Positions 12,187 to 24,450 of a DNA stretch of 64,000 bases are shown piece after piece; position 1 is the stretch's first letter, and every line of letters starts with the position of its first letter. The notes beneath the pieces are model-generated. The model had not been told where the DNA came from, ran no database searches, and was given only the letters and a program-made list of their open reading frames with translations. The stretch comes from Pyrus communis. Taxonomy: Eukaryota; Streptophyta; Magnoliopsida; Rosales; Rosaceae. Location: positions 11,848,121 through 11,912,120 of the forward strand of contig NC_084817.1 in assembly GCF_963583255.1 (NCBI RefSeq), in the 5' to 3' direction. Position numbers and translations under genes: made by a program.

Positions 12187-12544
12187 CCTAGTTCAAGACT
12201 CCATTTACTAGCCTCATGAATAATTTCATTACCCTCATGAGCAAGATCGCATCCCTCATTACAAGCATGCATACATGTTTTTAGAGCTCCTCGATTAGCT
12301 ACGGCACCAAGGTCATTTCCCCAAGGGTGTCCTAAAGTTCCGCCACCAAATTGTAGTACAAAATCATCTCTAAATATCTCGGTCAGAGCATGCATATGCC
12401 AAATGTGAATACCCCTGAAGCCAAAGACACTAGCAGAGAGATCGAATCTTAAACACTGCGGCTTCAATCTTTTTCAACAGAATCATCACGTAGAAAATCA
12501 ACAAAGCCTAAAGTAATCTCTCTTTCCCTCTTAAGTTTACCTAC
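12187..12544 (-). pseudogene. rbcL: Plastid rbcL fragment in the nucleus (NUPT)
   Basis: The minus strand encodes a decayed internal part of the Rubisco large subunit. It runs from the loop-6 region (VGKL, around Lys334 of the standard numbering) through [15 protein letters not shown] to [18 protein letters not shown] and [10 protein letters not shown], ending near residue 450. Relative to the conserved plastid protein there is an in-frame stop just after the RDDSVEKD stretch, a deletion over the YFTQDW segment, a one-base loss near GGIH, and several Arg-to-His/Cys or Arg-to-stop changes of the CpG decay type. It cannot make Rubisco. Passage through the mitochondrion before reaching the nucleus is possible. 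The copia LTR starts directly at its upstream edge. Confidence 0.92.
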
Positions 12545-13120
12545 TGTAGGAATTTTGAGACTCCTATTGTTCCACATCGGGAAACATTGAATTGTCAATG
12601 GCCTCTATATAGGCTAGTCCTTTATACTAGTAGTTAGGATTTGGACCATTTGGAAATGGATAGAGGGCTTGGGCCTCATGGTTGTGCGATTAGGTTTGTA
12701 TATTATAGCCTAATACAATTAATATTCATTAATCAAGACAAGGTCCTTGGGCCTTTGGAAGTTAAAATTAATCAGATTCATTAATTTTAATTTCGGATTA
12801 AGTTTTTAATTTATTTATTAATTAAAAAAACGTTTTGATTAAGAGACACAACTCTAATGTATTTGAAAGAGTGTGAAACAACCTATATATATCTGCAATC
12901 ATAGTTTCCAAGTATGATCATCTTTTCTCCCGTACAAAATTCCTGGAGAGTAAACACCAAAACAATTCACTAGAATTCTATAATCTAGTGCAGGTTGTAG
13001 AATTAGGTAGTTGTATCTTGGTTGAGCAAACATTGTAGAACCACAAGCACAAGAGTGGGACTGAAATACTGTTCGAATGACATAGCTTTTGCTCTAGCCT
13101 CTACCTTTGATTCAATCAAA
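12545..13120 (+). repeat. Probable 5' LTR of the copia relic
   Basis: Starts TGTAGGAATTTTGAGACTCC. The right limit is placed at a TTAGTATCATTTT sequence (13121), which could be a decayed form of the TGGTATCA primer site usual in copia elements; this edge is uncertain. Because no partner LTR exists in the window, the boundary cannot be tested by comparison. Confidence 0.5.
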
Positions 13121-13263
13121 TTAGTATCATTTTAAATTCTGTATTTATTATGTAATTTCATTCTGTATTGCAAGTATTTTTTAGGAATAAAGTATAAGTA
13201 TTTCAAGTTCTATATTTCTGTTATTTTTGTTTCTAAATTGTTCTCCAACAATCTTCGAACAGT

Positions 13264-16200
13264 ATGGAACAATCAGGTACTAAACCTCATTCTGAAAAGC
13301 CTGAGAAATTTAAGGGTGGAGATTTCAAAAGATGGCAGCAGAAAATGCTGTTTTATTTGACAACTCTAAATTTGGCTAATGTTCTGCACGAGACTGTACC
13401 TACTGCAAATGGAGAAAATATTTTTCCTGCAGAAACTTTGATGGCTATAGATGCCTGGAATCATAATGATTTCCTCTGCATAAATTATATTCTTAATGCA
13501 TTAGATGATTCGTTGTATGATGTTTATGTGGTGTGCAAAACAGCCAAGGAACTTTGGGAAGCACTTAAGAAAAAATATAAAACAGAGGATGCTGGTTCGT
13601 GGGCAAATTATTGGACTACAAAATGGTAGATTCCAAGTCCGTTGTCTCTCAAACTGAAGATCTCCAGAAAATCATCCATGACATTCATGTTAAAGGGATG
13701 GTGATCAATAAGTCTTTTCAAGTGGTGTCCTTTATAGAGAAATTGCCACCTTTTTGGAATGAGTTCAAGAATTATCTTAAGCACAAACGTAAGGAGATGA
13801 CCCTCGAGGATCTCATTGTAAGACTAAGAATTGAGGAAGATAACAGAAAGAATGAGAAGAGCCGGGTTTCGGGTATGAAAGTCAAGGCAAATGTTGTTGA
13901 AGGAAGTTCATAAAAGTAAAGGTCGAAATTCCAAAAAAACTAAGAAGAAAGAAAAGAACTTTTTCCCTGGTATGAAAGGAAAAGACTTCAAGAAAATTGT
14001 TCTCTTCATACCAGAAAGTTGAGGGGAACGAGCAGTTGTTCATGGGAAATGCGTCTGCATCAATTGTGGCTGTAATAGGGAAATGTGTTCTGAAATTCAC
14101 TTTTGGAAGGGAATTAACCCTTCTTGATATGCTGCATGTCCCCGGTATAAGGAATAATCTTGTTTCTGGTCCTATCTTTAGTAACAAGGGATTCAAACTA
14201 GTTTTTGAGTCCAATAAGTTTGTATTAACTAAAGGGGGAATGTTTGTAGGGAAGGGTTACCTTGCTGATGGATTATTCTAACTAAATGTACTTGTTAATG
14301 TTATGAATGAAATAAATAATGATTCTACTTATATCGTTGATTCGTCTAATTTATGGCACTCTAGGCTAGGACATGTAAATTTTCGTTCTCTTTTTAGAAT
14401 GCATAATTTAAGTTTGCTGCCCAAACTTGATTATTTAGATAATGTTAAACGTGAAACTTGTACAAAATAAAAAATTGCAAGTCAAAGCTTTAAATTAGTG
14501 CATCAAAAATCCAATGATTTATTAGATTTAATTCATAATGACTTGTGTGATTTTAGATCATATCTAACTCGTGGTGGAAAGAACTATTATGTAACATTTA
14601 TAGATGATTTCAGTAAGTATTGCTATGTTTATTTACTTCATAGTAAAGATGAGACCTAGGATATGTTTAAGACATATAAGGCCAAAGTTGAGAATCAACT
14701 TAACAAGAAGATTAAAGTCTTAAGGTCCGATAAGGGAGGAGAATATGAGTCTCATGCCTTTGCTGAATTTTGTGCCACACATGGCATAATTAGTCAAATA
14801 GCAACCCCCTATACATCACAACAAAATGGTGTTGCCGAACGCAAAAATAGGACTTTTAAAGACATGATCAACTCCATGTTGAATAGCTCTGGGCTTCCAC
14901 ACAATTTGTGGGGTGAAGCCTTACTTACTGCAAATAAAATTTTGAATCGTATCTACTTAAAATGAGAAATGAGTCACCATATAAATTATGGAAAGGAAGA
15001 ACCCCCAACTTTTAAATTGCTTAAAGTGTGGGGTTGCCTGGCAAAAGTACAAGTCTCGTTGCCAAAGAGAACAAAATTAGGGCCTAAAACTATAGATTGT
15101 GTTTTGGCTTTGCATCTAATAGTTCAGCTTATAGATTCTTAGTTTTTCATTTCGAAGTAAGCGATATACATGTCAATACTATTATAGAATCTATAAATGC
15201 AATATTTTTTGAGGATATATTTCCATACAAAATGGGCAAGTCTAATTTCTTGAAAAAGAGATTACATGATGATGTATATGAGGTTAATGACGAAAGATGG
15301 TCCTCGTCTAGAGTTCAAGAAGAAGAAGAAGAACTTGAACCTAGAAGGAGTAAAAGGACAAAAATTCGAAAGGAGTTTAGGCCTGATTTTGTGACCTTAT
15401 TAACTGAGACAGAACCTTAATCATTCAAGGAGGCCATGTCCACTCCTGAAGCTCCATTTTGGAAGAATGCAATTAACAGTGAAGTAGATTCCATTAAGCA
15501 AAATCATACATGGGAATTAGTCGATTTGCCCTCTAGCAATAAGCCAATTGGGTACAAATGGATCTTTAAGAAGAAACTAAAACCATATGGTACAAATGAA
15601 AAATATAAGGCTTGTTTGGTAGCTAAAGGATGCCATCAAAAACATGGTTTGGATTTCTTTGATACATACTTGCCTGTAACGAGAATTATGTCAATAAGAC
15701 TGTTGATTATTATAGCTGCACTTCATAACATAGAAATACATCAAATGGATGTAAAGACTGCGTTCTTAAATGGAGACTTAGATGAGGAAATGTATATGGA
15801 ACAACCTGAGGGGTTTGTGGTTAAAGGTCAAGAACACAAAGTTTGTAAACTTGTGAAATCGCTATATGGGCTTAAACAAGCTCCAAAGCAATGGCATGAA
15901 AAATTTGACCATATTATGATCACACATGGATTTAAGATAAATGAGTGTGATATGTAGATGATATGCGTATAATGGGAACTAACAAAGAGATAAGAAATTG
16001 GACCAAGAAAATATTGAAATCAAGTTTCAAAATGAAAGATCTTGGTCTAGCTGATGTGATTCTTGGTATAAAAATCAAAAGAAACCAAGAAGGTTATACT
16101 CTCACACAATCCCATTATATAGAAGCTACACTTAGAAAGTATGGTTATTTGAAAAGTAAAGATGCAATTACTCCTTTTGATGCCAATAGCAAACTAAAAA

Positions 16201-16894
16201 AAAATAGTGGTGATGCTATATCTCAATGTGAATATTCACAAGTTATTGGAAGCCTTATGTACATCATGAATTGTACAAGGCCTGATATAGCATACTCAGT
16301 GAGTAGATTGAGTAGATATATGCAATCCTGGGCATGATCATTGGGAAGCTTTAATTCGAGTATTGAGATACTTAAAGCATACAATGAATTATGGATTGCA
16401 TTATACAAGGTATCCTTCTGTGCTTGAAGGATTTATTGATGCTAATTGGATATCCGATAGTACTAATACAAAATCCACAAGTGGATATGTATTCACTTTG
16501 GGAGGAGCAGCAATATCTTGGAAATCTTCCAAACAAACATGCATAGCCCAATCAATGATGGAATCAGAAATTATAGCTTTCGATAAGGCTGGAGAAAAAG
16601 CTGAGTGGCTAAGAGATTTTTTGGAAAATGTTCCCATATGGCCTAAACCTGTAACGGCAATATGTATACACTGTGATAGTTTAGCTGCAAATATTGAGCT
16701 AAAAATAATGTATACAATGGGAAGTTTAGACAAATTAGACGAAGACATAATACAATAAAGCAATGGCTCTCTAATGGTGTAATTTCTATTGACTATGTTA
16801 AGTCAAAGGATAATATGCAAATTTGCTCACTAAAGGTTTGTCTAGAGAGAAAGTTAAGCATACATTGAGGGGAATGGCCAATAGAGTAAAATGA
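13264..16894 (+). pseudogene. Copia gag-pol polyprotein, multiply broken
   Basis: The gag part starts with MEQSGTKPHSEKPEKFKG (13264) and an FKRWQQKMLFYL stretch. The zinc-knuckle and protease active-site region appears deleted around 13910-14030. A gag-pre-integrase segment (LWHSRLGHVN, about 14352) precedes the integrase core with HNDL, RSDKGGEY and QNGVAERKNRT (D,D,E pattern). Reverse transcriptase follows from 15436 with WIFKKKLK, MDVKTAFLNGDL and SLYGLKQAP. The YVDD catalytic box survives at 15951-15962 but lies in another frame because about 15 codons before it are missing. The RNase H part (16363-16758) keeps DANWISDS and [12 protein letters not shown]. The end LSREKVKHTLRGMANRVK with stop at 16892-16894 is again frameshifted. 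Confidence 0.93.
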
Positions 16895-17721
16895 AACTGC
16901 CAAATGGATACCTAACCTAGCTGATTGGAGATCCCATGGTCTAGATTCAATAGGCAAACTAGTTTGCCAGATTCAAAGAAAAAAACACACTTACATACCC
17001 ATTCCTATGATGGAAGAAATGTGGTGACTGCTGATGGGTGTAGCATACTTTAGTTTAATGATGTTGATACTTGTAAATCAAATGGAATAGTAGCAGCCTA
17101 TTCTTAATCAATATCACCTATATGAGAGTAAATTGAAGGGTCGCGTTTATGAGAATCACATGGCTACATTCTCTTAAGCTCTCATGAATCCAGGATTTGT
17201 TCAGGACCAAAAAAAACACAAACGTATGGATTTGTGATGTGTTGGTGTGGCATATGTTTTGCTTATTGTCTTGGTTTACTGCGAATTAGTAATATGTCAA
17301 AATTGCCCAATATTTAAGCTTTCGACTCATGGACTTAACCTTCCTAATTTTGGGAAAAGGGGTTTACCTCTTCCAATCAAGTGTATATACTAGCGTTCAG
17401 GCCCAAAAAAATCGTGGTCATTAAGCATTTGATTTTAATCTAATGATAAGATTCGACTGTGATTGACTAGGGTTTCTTAAGGCCTTGTGATCTATAAGAA
17501 TGTGACTTGCTAAAAACTAAGGTTGAAATCAAGTTTTTTCGGTTGTAAGAATGCATCTTGGCTCACGATCCTTGAATGGTAGTGAATGCCTTTTTGTACT
17601 ATGCAAATTTTGAAATTTAAAACTCATCTAAACCATAATTGATTTGGCAGAGCAACATATGTTGGCAACTTGAACTGCACTTAACTGAAGCAATCATCAG
17701 TCATTAAACGTGCATAGACAG
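16895..17721 (+). other. 3' non-coding tail of the copia relic and spacer
   Basis: No coding content. The purine-rich stretch at about 17346-17360 is where the element's 3' LTR would be expected to start, but none is found. The last bases include one copy of CTCCCAAC, the target duplication of the next element. Confidence 0.5.
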
Positions 17722-17729
17722 CTCCCAAC
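17722..17729. repeat. Target site duplication (CTCCCAAC), left copy
   Basis: Identical octamer at 21091-21098 on the other side of the hAT element. Eight base pairs is the hAT superfamily length. Confidence 0.85.
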
Positions 17730-20700
17730 AAAGGATAGGTTCAGTTTCGTTCGGTTCGTTTTTTGGCCTAAAATTGGAAACCAAACCAAAATTACTGTTC
17801 GGTTCAGTTCGGTTTTTCTTCGGTTTTTTTCGGTTCTGGTTTTTTTTTTTGTTTTGGTTTTTTTCGGTTCGATTTCGGTCTAGTTCGGTTTTTTCATGAA
17901 TTTTTTTTTTTTTTAAATCTGGATATTGGTAAAGGCTTATTAACTTCAACCTTTGTGCAGTTTTATCATATGTGAACATCCAGTGGACAATAAAAATATT
18001 AAATGGAAAAATAAAGAAAGAAATAGCTAGAATCTTCAAATCCATGAAGCATTCCTATAATGAACACATGAAGCATTCCTATAATACTAGTCATCCAATA
18101 ATGATCCTCACACATTCAAATTACCAAAAAAATTAGAAAAACAAATCTTTAGCTAAAAATAAAACACTTCAAATCCATTCAGATCTAACAGAATTTTTAA
18201 AATAAAAAAGACCAAATTCCAGATCAATAAAATTGCAGACCCAAGTCACTCATATATATCAAAATTAAGCCATATCAAAGAATAAAATCAACAAGAATTA
18301 TATACAATTTGCACCACACTTAGTCGAATGTTCCAGATCAAAGCTCAATGACCGAGAAGAACAAGTCCATCAGAACAGTTGCAGTGAAATGTGTCTAGAT
18401 CTGGTGCATGTCAACAATGGCGAGCGAGAACCACCTTGTTGTTGACGATGGCAGAAGCTGTTGTGACAGCCCGTTCCGAAATTTTCAACCCGTAAGTGTG
18501 AAAGGACGATTTTGCCCCTAGTGTGAATTTTTGTTGTGTGGTTGTTTTTGAGTTGGTTTGGCAGGTTGTGGACCACACACACACTCTCCCACATTTCCCT
18601 CACCCTTTCCCTGCCCTGCACCCTGTCCTGTGCCATTTCCTCTCTCCCATTTCCTATCCCATTGTACGGACACACCCCAAAACTCTCTAAATCTTCACAA
18701 ATCGAAGAAAAAAAGTATATATTCTTGCTCGTGAGGTCCGTAGAAGTTCAACCATACTCATTTCAGGTAAGGATACCTTCGTTTTCACGTCGAACTCGGG
18801 ATCCCCGATTTTTGTCACTGTTCATGCACACGTTAATTCTTGCGTTTTTGGGAATTTCGAGCTTGTAGGAAGCTTGGTGAGGCCCTTAGGAGGCTCAGGG
18901 TGGTTCGTTTGAAGGTTTTGGACATCGGGATCGTGAGTTACAAGGTTGGCCGGAGTTGGTGGTGTTTTCCCGGCGAGATTCCGTGGATTTTAGCACTTGA
19001 AAGAGGTATGGATTTGTTCCTCTCGTTGTAAGCTTCATTTTGGTACCAATTTTGTGAAATTTGGTTGAAAAACGAAGAAGATAGGAAGGTTTGAAATTTT
19101 TACGATTTTCCGGCGCCGGCGTCCGCGCCTGAGCCTCGCCGGAGAAGACAACGGAATATTCCTAACGGCGTTAACTGACGCCGTCAGCATGCCAGGCACG
19201 TGCCTGCGTGTGGCCGTGCCTTGGTCGGCGCGTGCAACGGTGAAAAATTTTTCTAAAAATTTGGGGATGTTCCTGAGGTTGAGCAGATCATGTTGGTGTA
19301 TTCATACACCCCATTTGAGCATTGTATGAGAAGTTATTTCTTAAGATTGGTTATGTGTTTTAAAATTAACGTTTTTATAGTTGTTTCGTATATAGGTGAG
19401 ACCTATCCCGAGGACGAGCGCGGTCACTCGAGGCAAGGGGGTTACGACCCTTCTACATACCAGTGAGTGGGCTTTTGGTTTTCCGTATATACCTATATAC
19501 TTATGTTTTTCCCAGAAATTGATTTGAAACGTTTATACGTTTATATGCCATGCTTATTGTTTGCCATTATTTACGCATTATGAGTCGTATATGTTTATAT
19601 ATGTTTGGTGCTGCGGACGCACAGGTAAGTGCCAGGTGAGTTATGATTTATGTTTACGTTCGATAGTGATTTGAGATGCATAGAGAGCTCATAACCTGCA
19701 CCCCCGGTGTTAGTGCTCCCACCCAGAGTTGGGCACAGTCCTTCACGTGATGTTCACCTCCCGTACCACACGCTCATCTTGGATCCAAGTTAGGTGCACA
19801 GTCCTGTCATACAGACCACTTTAGGTGGTTCCGACTCGTAGGTAACCCGCGATTATTCGCCCAGCCTTCATGTGATCGTAGCACTTGAGCGTACTTATAT
19901 TACACCCAAGCTTGTCGTACAGACCGCTTTAGGTGGTTCCGACTCGTGTGCAGGTATAGTTAGTGAGATGGAGATTTAAGCTCTATATTCAGCCGTACAT
20001 GTCACGATAGGTGACTCCGGCTGACAGATTATATGGCATTGATGTGATTTTACCTGAGCACTTGCATTTTACTTCGAGGTTTTGGCATAGCATATTTTCC
20101 GAGCCTGATTTATATATATATGTATATTATATTTTCTGGGAAGTATACAGGTTTTACGGCGAGGGTTAGAATCTTGTTTATGAAATGGTTTTTGAAAAAG
20201 CTTTGTTTTTGCCCACTCACACTTTTTGTTTTGCGCCCCTCCAGGTTCTAGTTGGCTAACATTCTTGGTGGCTCCCCAGAGGATTTCCCGGCATATCTGA
20301 CAGATTATTACCAGTGTAGGACCACCCTTGGGTGTGCTTTTGTAGTGTCGTTTCCTCCCGGACTGCATTAGGTCTTCGTGCTCTGATCTTTGTTTTCACA
20401 CTTACGCTTGCACATGTTTGTTATTACTTTGTGTAAAGCTGGTTTTTATTTATTCGTACTATTTTTATTATTATTTTATTAGCTTCCGCACTGTGCACAT
20501 GGTTACGTCACTTCCACTTGACGGCCAGCATACCCTGATCTCGATCGGGGTGTGTCAGCCATGGTTGACTTCGGCAGAGGTATGAGTTAGACAGTGGGAT
20601 AAAAAGAGATGTAGCAAGGGAGAAAAAAAAAAAAAAAGGGAAAGAAATGGGTGAGAGGGAGATGAGAGAACAAACAAAGAAAAAAGCAAGAGAGAAATGG

Positions 20701-21090
20701 GAGAGAGGAAGGTGGCGGCATGAGAGGAAAAAAATGAAGAAAAAAATGGAGAGAAGGAACATGGCTGGGACAAGAAAAGAAGGAATAATTAGTATGCTAG
20801 GGTTTCTAACTTTCTGATAGGAGGCTTAACATTCTATTTGGGCTTGAAGGATTTCAAGTTTGGGCTTAGAATTAGTTTGGAAATAAATATCCATTATACA
20901 TAATAATTAAAAATTTATATAAAATTAATATATATTTATTCGGTTTGGTTCGGTTTTTGAATCCCAAAAACCGAAACAGAACCAAACCATTTCAGTTCGA
21001 TTTAGTTTTTTTTTTCAATTTGGTTTTTTCGATTGCGGTTCGATTTTCAGTCCCTTTTTTTCGGTTTTTGAGTTTTTCAACCCACCCCTA
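17730..21090 (-). mobile_element. Non-autonomous hAT element split by a solo LTR
   Basis: Perfect 8-bp duplications CTCCCAAC flank it. The right terminus in reverse complement reads TAGGGGTGGGTTGAAAAAC; the left terminus AAAGGATAGGTTCAGTTTCG is a diverged counterpart. Both subterminal zones are dense in CGGTTCGGTTTT-type motifs (17740-17900 and 20938-21075). The phrase aaatctggatattggtaa (about 17915) recurs inverted at about 22493, inside the neighbouring hAT, so the two are members of one family in opposite orientation. Once the LTR at 18462-20557 is removed, about 1.27 kb remains, with no transposase. Confidence 0.8.
18462..20557 (+). mobile_element. Solo LTR, Tekay/Del type
   Basis: Starts TGTGACAGCCCGTTCCGAAA and ends GATCGGGGTGTGTCA, near-palindromic ends of the type seen at 518-4135. 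Shared inner landmarks include the cagtgagtgggc phrase (about 19461) and the gcccactcac...cccctccaggttc phrase (20210-20250). It contains an internal near-duplication: a phrase about gtacagaccgctttaggtggttccgactcg occurs at about 19810 and again at about 19917. No coding content is recognised. No clean 5-bp duplication was found. It lies inside the hAT element at 17730-21090. Confidence 0.75.
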
Positions 21091-21734
21091 CTCCCAACCA
21101 AGGTTAAACTTAGTGGTACAACTTGGATTAGGTCAACCCAAATCCGCCTATGCCCAACTTGATTTTGAACCTGATCAAGCAGGTTAAAATGAAGTAAAAA
21201 TTTACTCAAATCCGACTTCAACTTGATTATTTATTGGGTTGGGTTTGGTTGATGCTTTGCCCGTCCATGTCAACCCAAAACCAACCTAATTTCTAGCCCG
21301 AATTGCTCATGCACATATTTATGGCCTCACTTCAAATTATATAAGCTACATACAAGTTTGGGTGGACTACACTCGAAGTCTGTTGTTTGGCCTTCATTTG
21401 AAAAATGAACGATAGTGTTGCTTTTACGTTTCTTTTGGGTTAAATATTGGTATTGTCTTGTCATTTTATTTTAACTTTGCATGGTTGAAACTTTAGAAAT
21501 GCATCTCACGCTATTTGGTTTATTTTAAATAGGTTAGTCTTATTTGGTTCAAAATTTGATATTTATTTTATAAAATAATGTGTTACCATTGGACAAACCC
21601 AAATCCAACCGTAGTAAGGCCGAACCCAAATAAACCCGCATGAGGCCGAGTTCAACCTATACATGAATTAAGAATTTTAGATTAGGATTGAGTTGATTGT
21701 CGAACCTGCCCAACCCGTCCGAATTTCACCCCTA
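21091..21734. other. Spacer with CAACCC-rich repeat decay
   Basis: Begins with the right CTCCCAAC duplication. Multiple short caacccaa and gggttgggtt motifs between 21110 and 21290 and again near 21590-21730 suggest a further decayed hAT-like element whose ends I could not fix. No gene seen. Confidence 0.4.
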
Positions 21735-21742
21735 GTTAAAAT

Positions 21743-24250
21743 TAGGGGTGGGTTAAAAATACCGCAAGACTGAAAAAACCGAATCGAACGAAAAAACCAA
21801 ACCAAATTGAAAAAATCGAACCGAATCGAACCAAATTCTTTTGGTTCGGTTTCGATTTCAGTGGTCTAGAAACCAAACCGAATTAATTAAATTAATTTTT
21901 TATTATTTTATTTATTTAATTATATGTTTTGGGTATTATTTTTTAAACCCAATTTGTAAGTCCAAATGTGCTAAAGCCTAATGTGTTGCCAAATTTTAAG
22001 CCCAAAATATTAAAAAAAATCCTTTAGCAACTCTAAGCTCTAACCTATTATTTCTCCCCCTTCTTTTCTTTCACCCTAGTCGCATCTTACTATCTCTCCA
22101 TCTTCTTTCTTTCTTTTTCTTTTCTGTCTCTCTTTCATTTCTTTATCCTAGACTTCAGCTGCACCTACATTCTTCTCTCCTTTTTTTCCTCCCTAGCCGG
22201 ACCTTCATTCTATTTTGCTCTCTAATCATCCTCTTTTTTTTCTCCCTCTTCGTATTTTGTTGCATCAATACTAGCCCACAAGTCCTTCAAACCCTAAACT
22301 TTTCTCACACTTGCCGAGTGAAACCCCAAAGAAAAAGAGTAAGCCAGTTTGCAGATTTTGTTCGATTTTTTGTGTTGTGGGGTTGTTAGTTATTTAAACT
22401 TTAGCTAAATTAATATAATTGTTGTTGTGATTTGTAGATGAAGATAGTGGTTTGATGAGTATGTGCGATGTTGTTGCAGATTTGTTTCTTTACCAATATC
22501 CAGATTTAAAAAATAAAAAATAAAAGCATGGAAAAAACCAAACCAGACTGAAACCAAACGAACAAAAAACTAAAGAAAAATCGAACCGAACAGTAACTTC
22601 GGTTTGGTTTCCGATTTCGGCTAAAAACCGATCCAAATAGAACTGAACCTAGGGATGGGCAAAATACCCAAGGGTTTGGGTAACCGCTTTTACCCGCCCA
22701 TTTAAAGTTCACGATTACAGTTATGGGTAACCGTTTAGATGAACAAACGGTTATGGGTATAATTGTTTATCCATGAAATTTAAATGATCGGTTATGGGTA
22801 TTACCCGCAGTTATAACGGGTCCATTTACCCATTTAATTTAATATATGTAAAATCTAAAAAAAAAATTAAAAACCCTAAATTTGAAATTAGTTTGATGTT
22901 TTTTAGTAGGGATCCTGTTAAATCTCATTGGTGAAGGGAATGGTTTCTATTTGACAACCAAATTCTATTTGACAACAAAGTTTTATATTATAGTTTTCAC
23001 TCAAATCGTGTTAATTTCTCATGTGGCTATGGAGGTTATCTTCGGGATTAAGGACACATATTCGAACATAAGTGCAAATGATCGGTGTATCAAAAAATTA
23101 CCATGTGATAACATTACATGACGTTGGACCGAAAAATTACTTGTTAGAAAAAAGAAACGTTATCCTAATTTCTAGGGTCGAAGATAACGAATTCTCCAAT
23201 GAAGCATTTTCTATGCTGCTAAAAGAACACCAAAATTAGATGTGCTTTACATGAACAATTAAAGACGGGAATCGTACACCATCCCTAAATCTTCATTTTA
23301 CAACAACCTTCAAAAATCCCAGCACTGTCCAGATTACTTTATTTTTGTTTTTTACTTTGGAGGTATTGGTGATACTAATTCAATTTATGCATATAGGTGT
23401 GTGAAAAATCATGGATTGTAAATCTTCTATTTATGCATACTGATGAATGGTGATACTAACTCAATTGATTTGGTCTCCGCTTTCATTTGCTTTTTTTCTT
23501 TTTTTCTTTTTTTTCCTAATAACTAAGTGTACAATGTTAACCTTTTGTGATCACTTACCTCTATTGGATTCATGCTAATTGGTGTCGGTGTTCCTAAATG
23601 GGATACTAATTCAATTTATAAATTTCTTTTGTAGGCCTCTTTTGGTGACAACGAGTCGATGAGACTTTGTAATTGAATGTGCTAAAGCATTAGTGTTCGA
23701 AAGTGTTTAGTTTCGGAATATTTTGGAGCTTTGAATCATCTAGTACTCAAGATAATGACTACTTTTTGTTTTTAGAAGCTTTACTTTGTAATCATATAGA
23801 TTATAATTAAAGACTTGCTTCGGTGTAGCAGAAAAATATCGTTCATAAACCATTATTTCAATTATTGGAATTCTATGAGGATTTAAATGATAAAATAGGA
23901 AAATACATGCTAAAATATACCTAAAACGGTATTTAATTGTCAGAAAACGAAAATTATAACAAATTTTTCTTTTGTAATTTTCAAGTTGTTAAAAAAAAAA
24001 ATGTAGACAAGTGAAAAATGGGTAAATGGGTAAAAAAAAAAGGATAAACGGGTTAAAAAATGGTTATGGTTAAATGGATACACGGTTATGAGTATGGTTA
24101 ACCATTTATAAACGGTTATGAGTATGGGAATAACCATTTATGCAATTACCCAACGAGTAAACAATTATATGGGTATGGATATAATGGGTAAATAACCGCG
24201 GTTACCCGCCTGCCATAACCGTTGCCCATCCCTAACCAAACCCACCCCTA
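21743..24250 (+). mobile_element. Non-autonomous hAT element, hosting a second hAT
   Basis: Termini are inverted repeats TAGGGGTGGGTT (21743) and AACCCACCCCTA (ending 24250). Flanking octamers GTTAAAAT (21735-21742) and ATTAAAAT (24251-24258) match at 7 of 8 positions. The subterminal zones contain many AACCGAA/CGGTTCGG motifs. A pyrimidine-rich central part codes for nothing. The right end is displaced by the insertion at 22650-24234. Same family as 17730-21090, opposite orientation. Confidence 0.8.
22650..24234. mobile_element. Second hAT element nested in the first
   Basis: Inverted termini TAGGGATGGGCAA (22650) and TTGCCCATCCCTA (ending 24234). The flanking octamers actgaacc and accaaacc match at 6 of 8 bases. 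Subterminal zones carry repeated GGTTATGGGTA and TAACCG motifs (22685-22830 and 24055-24215). About 1.6 kb, AT-rich interior, no transposase. Its position inside the TAGGGGTGGGTT element shows that it came later. Confidence 0.75.
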
Positions 24251-24337
24251 ATTAAAATCACGAAGGCGTGTTTCACACGTCATTAGACGGCTGGAGGAAG
24301 TTGTGTGGGAACCTTCGCAATGACAGATTTTTCAGTG

Positions 24338-24450
24338 TGACCGGTACATGGGATGGTACATCACGTGTCACTATACAAATTCTGGAATATGTGTGCTAAA
24401 AAGTTAATAACTTAAAAAATAAAAATTTTCACCACTCCCATTAAAACATG
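24338..24450 (+). repeat. Dispersed repeat also present inside the hAT at 57107-57245
   Basis: The order gaccggt, tacatcacgtgtca, tgtgtg(c)taaaaagttaataactta and tctcaccact is shared with 57107-57245, with indels between the motifs. No ends were defined. Short length and AT-richness suggest a MITE fragment. Confidence 0.5.

Larger units (their letters stand above)
12545..17400 (+). mobile_element. Ty1/copia retrotransposon relic lacking a 3' LTR
   Basis: A probable 5' LTR begins TGTAGGAATTTTGAG at 12545, exactly at the border of the rbcL fragment. The coding relic 13264-16894 has the copia order gag, integrase, reverse transcriptase, RNase H. A 3' non-coding tail follows, with a purine-rich candidate polypurine tract (gggaaaaggggt, about 17348). 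No second copy of the LTR start is found downstream, so the 3' LTR is deleted or unrecognisably diverged; the right limit is approximate. Confidence 0.8.
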
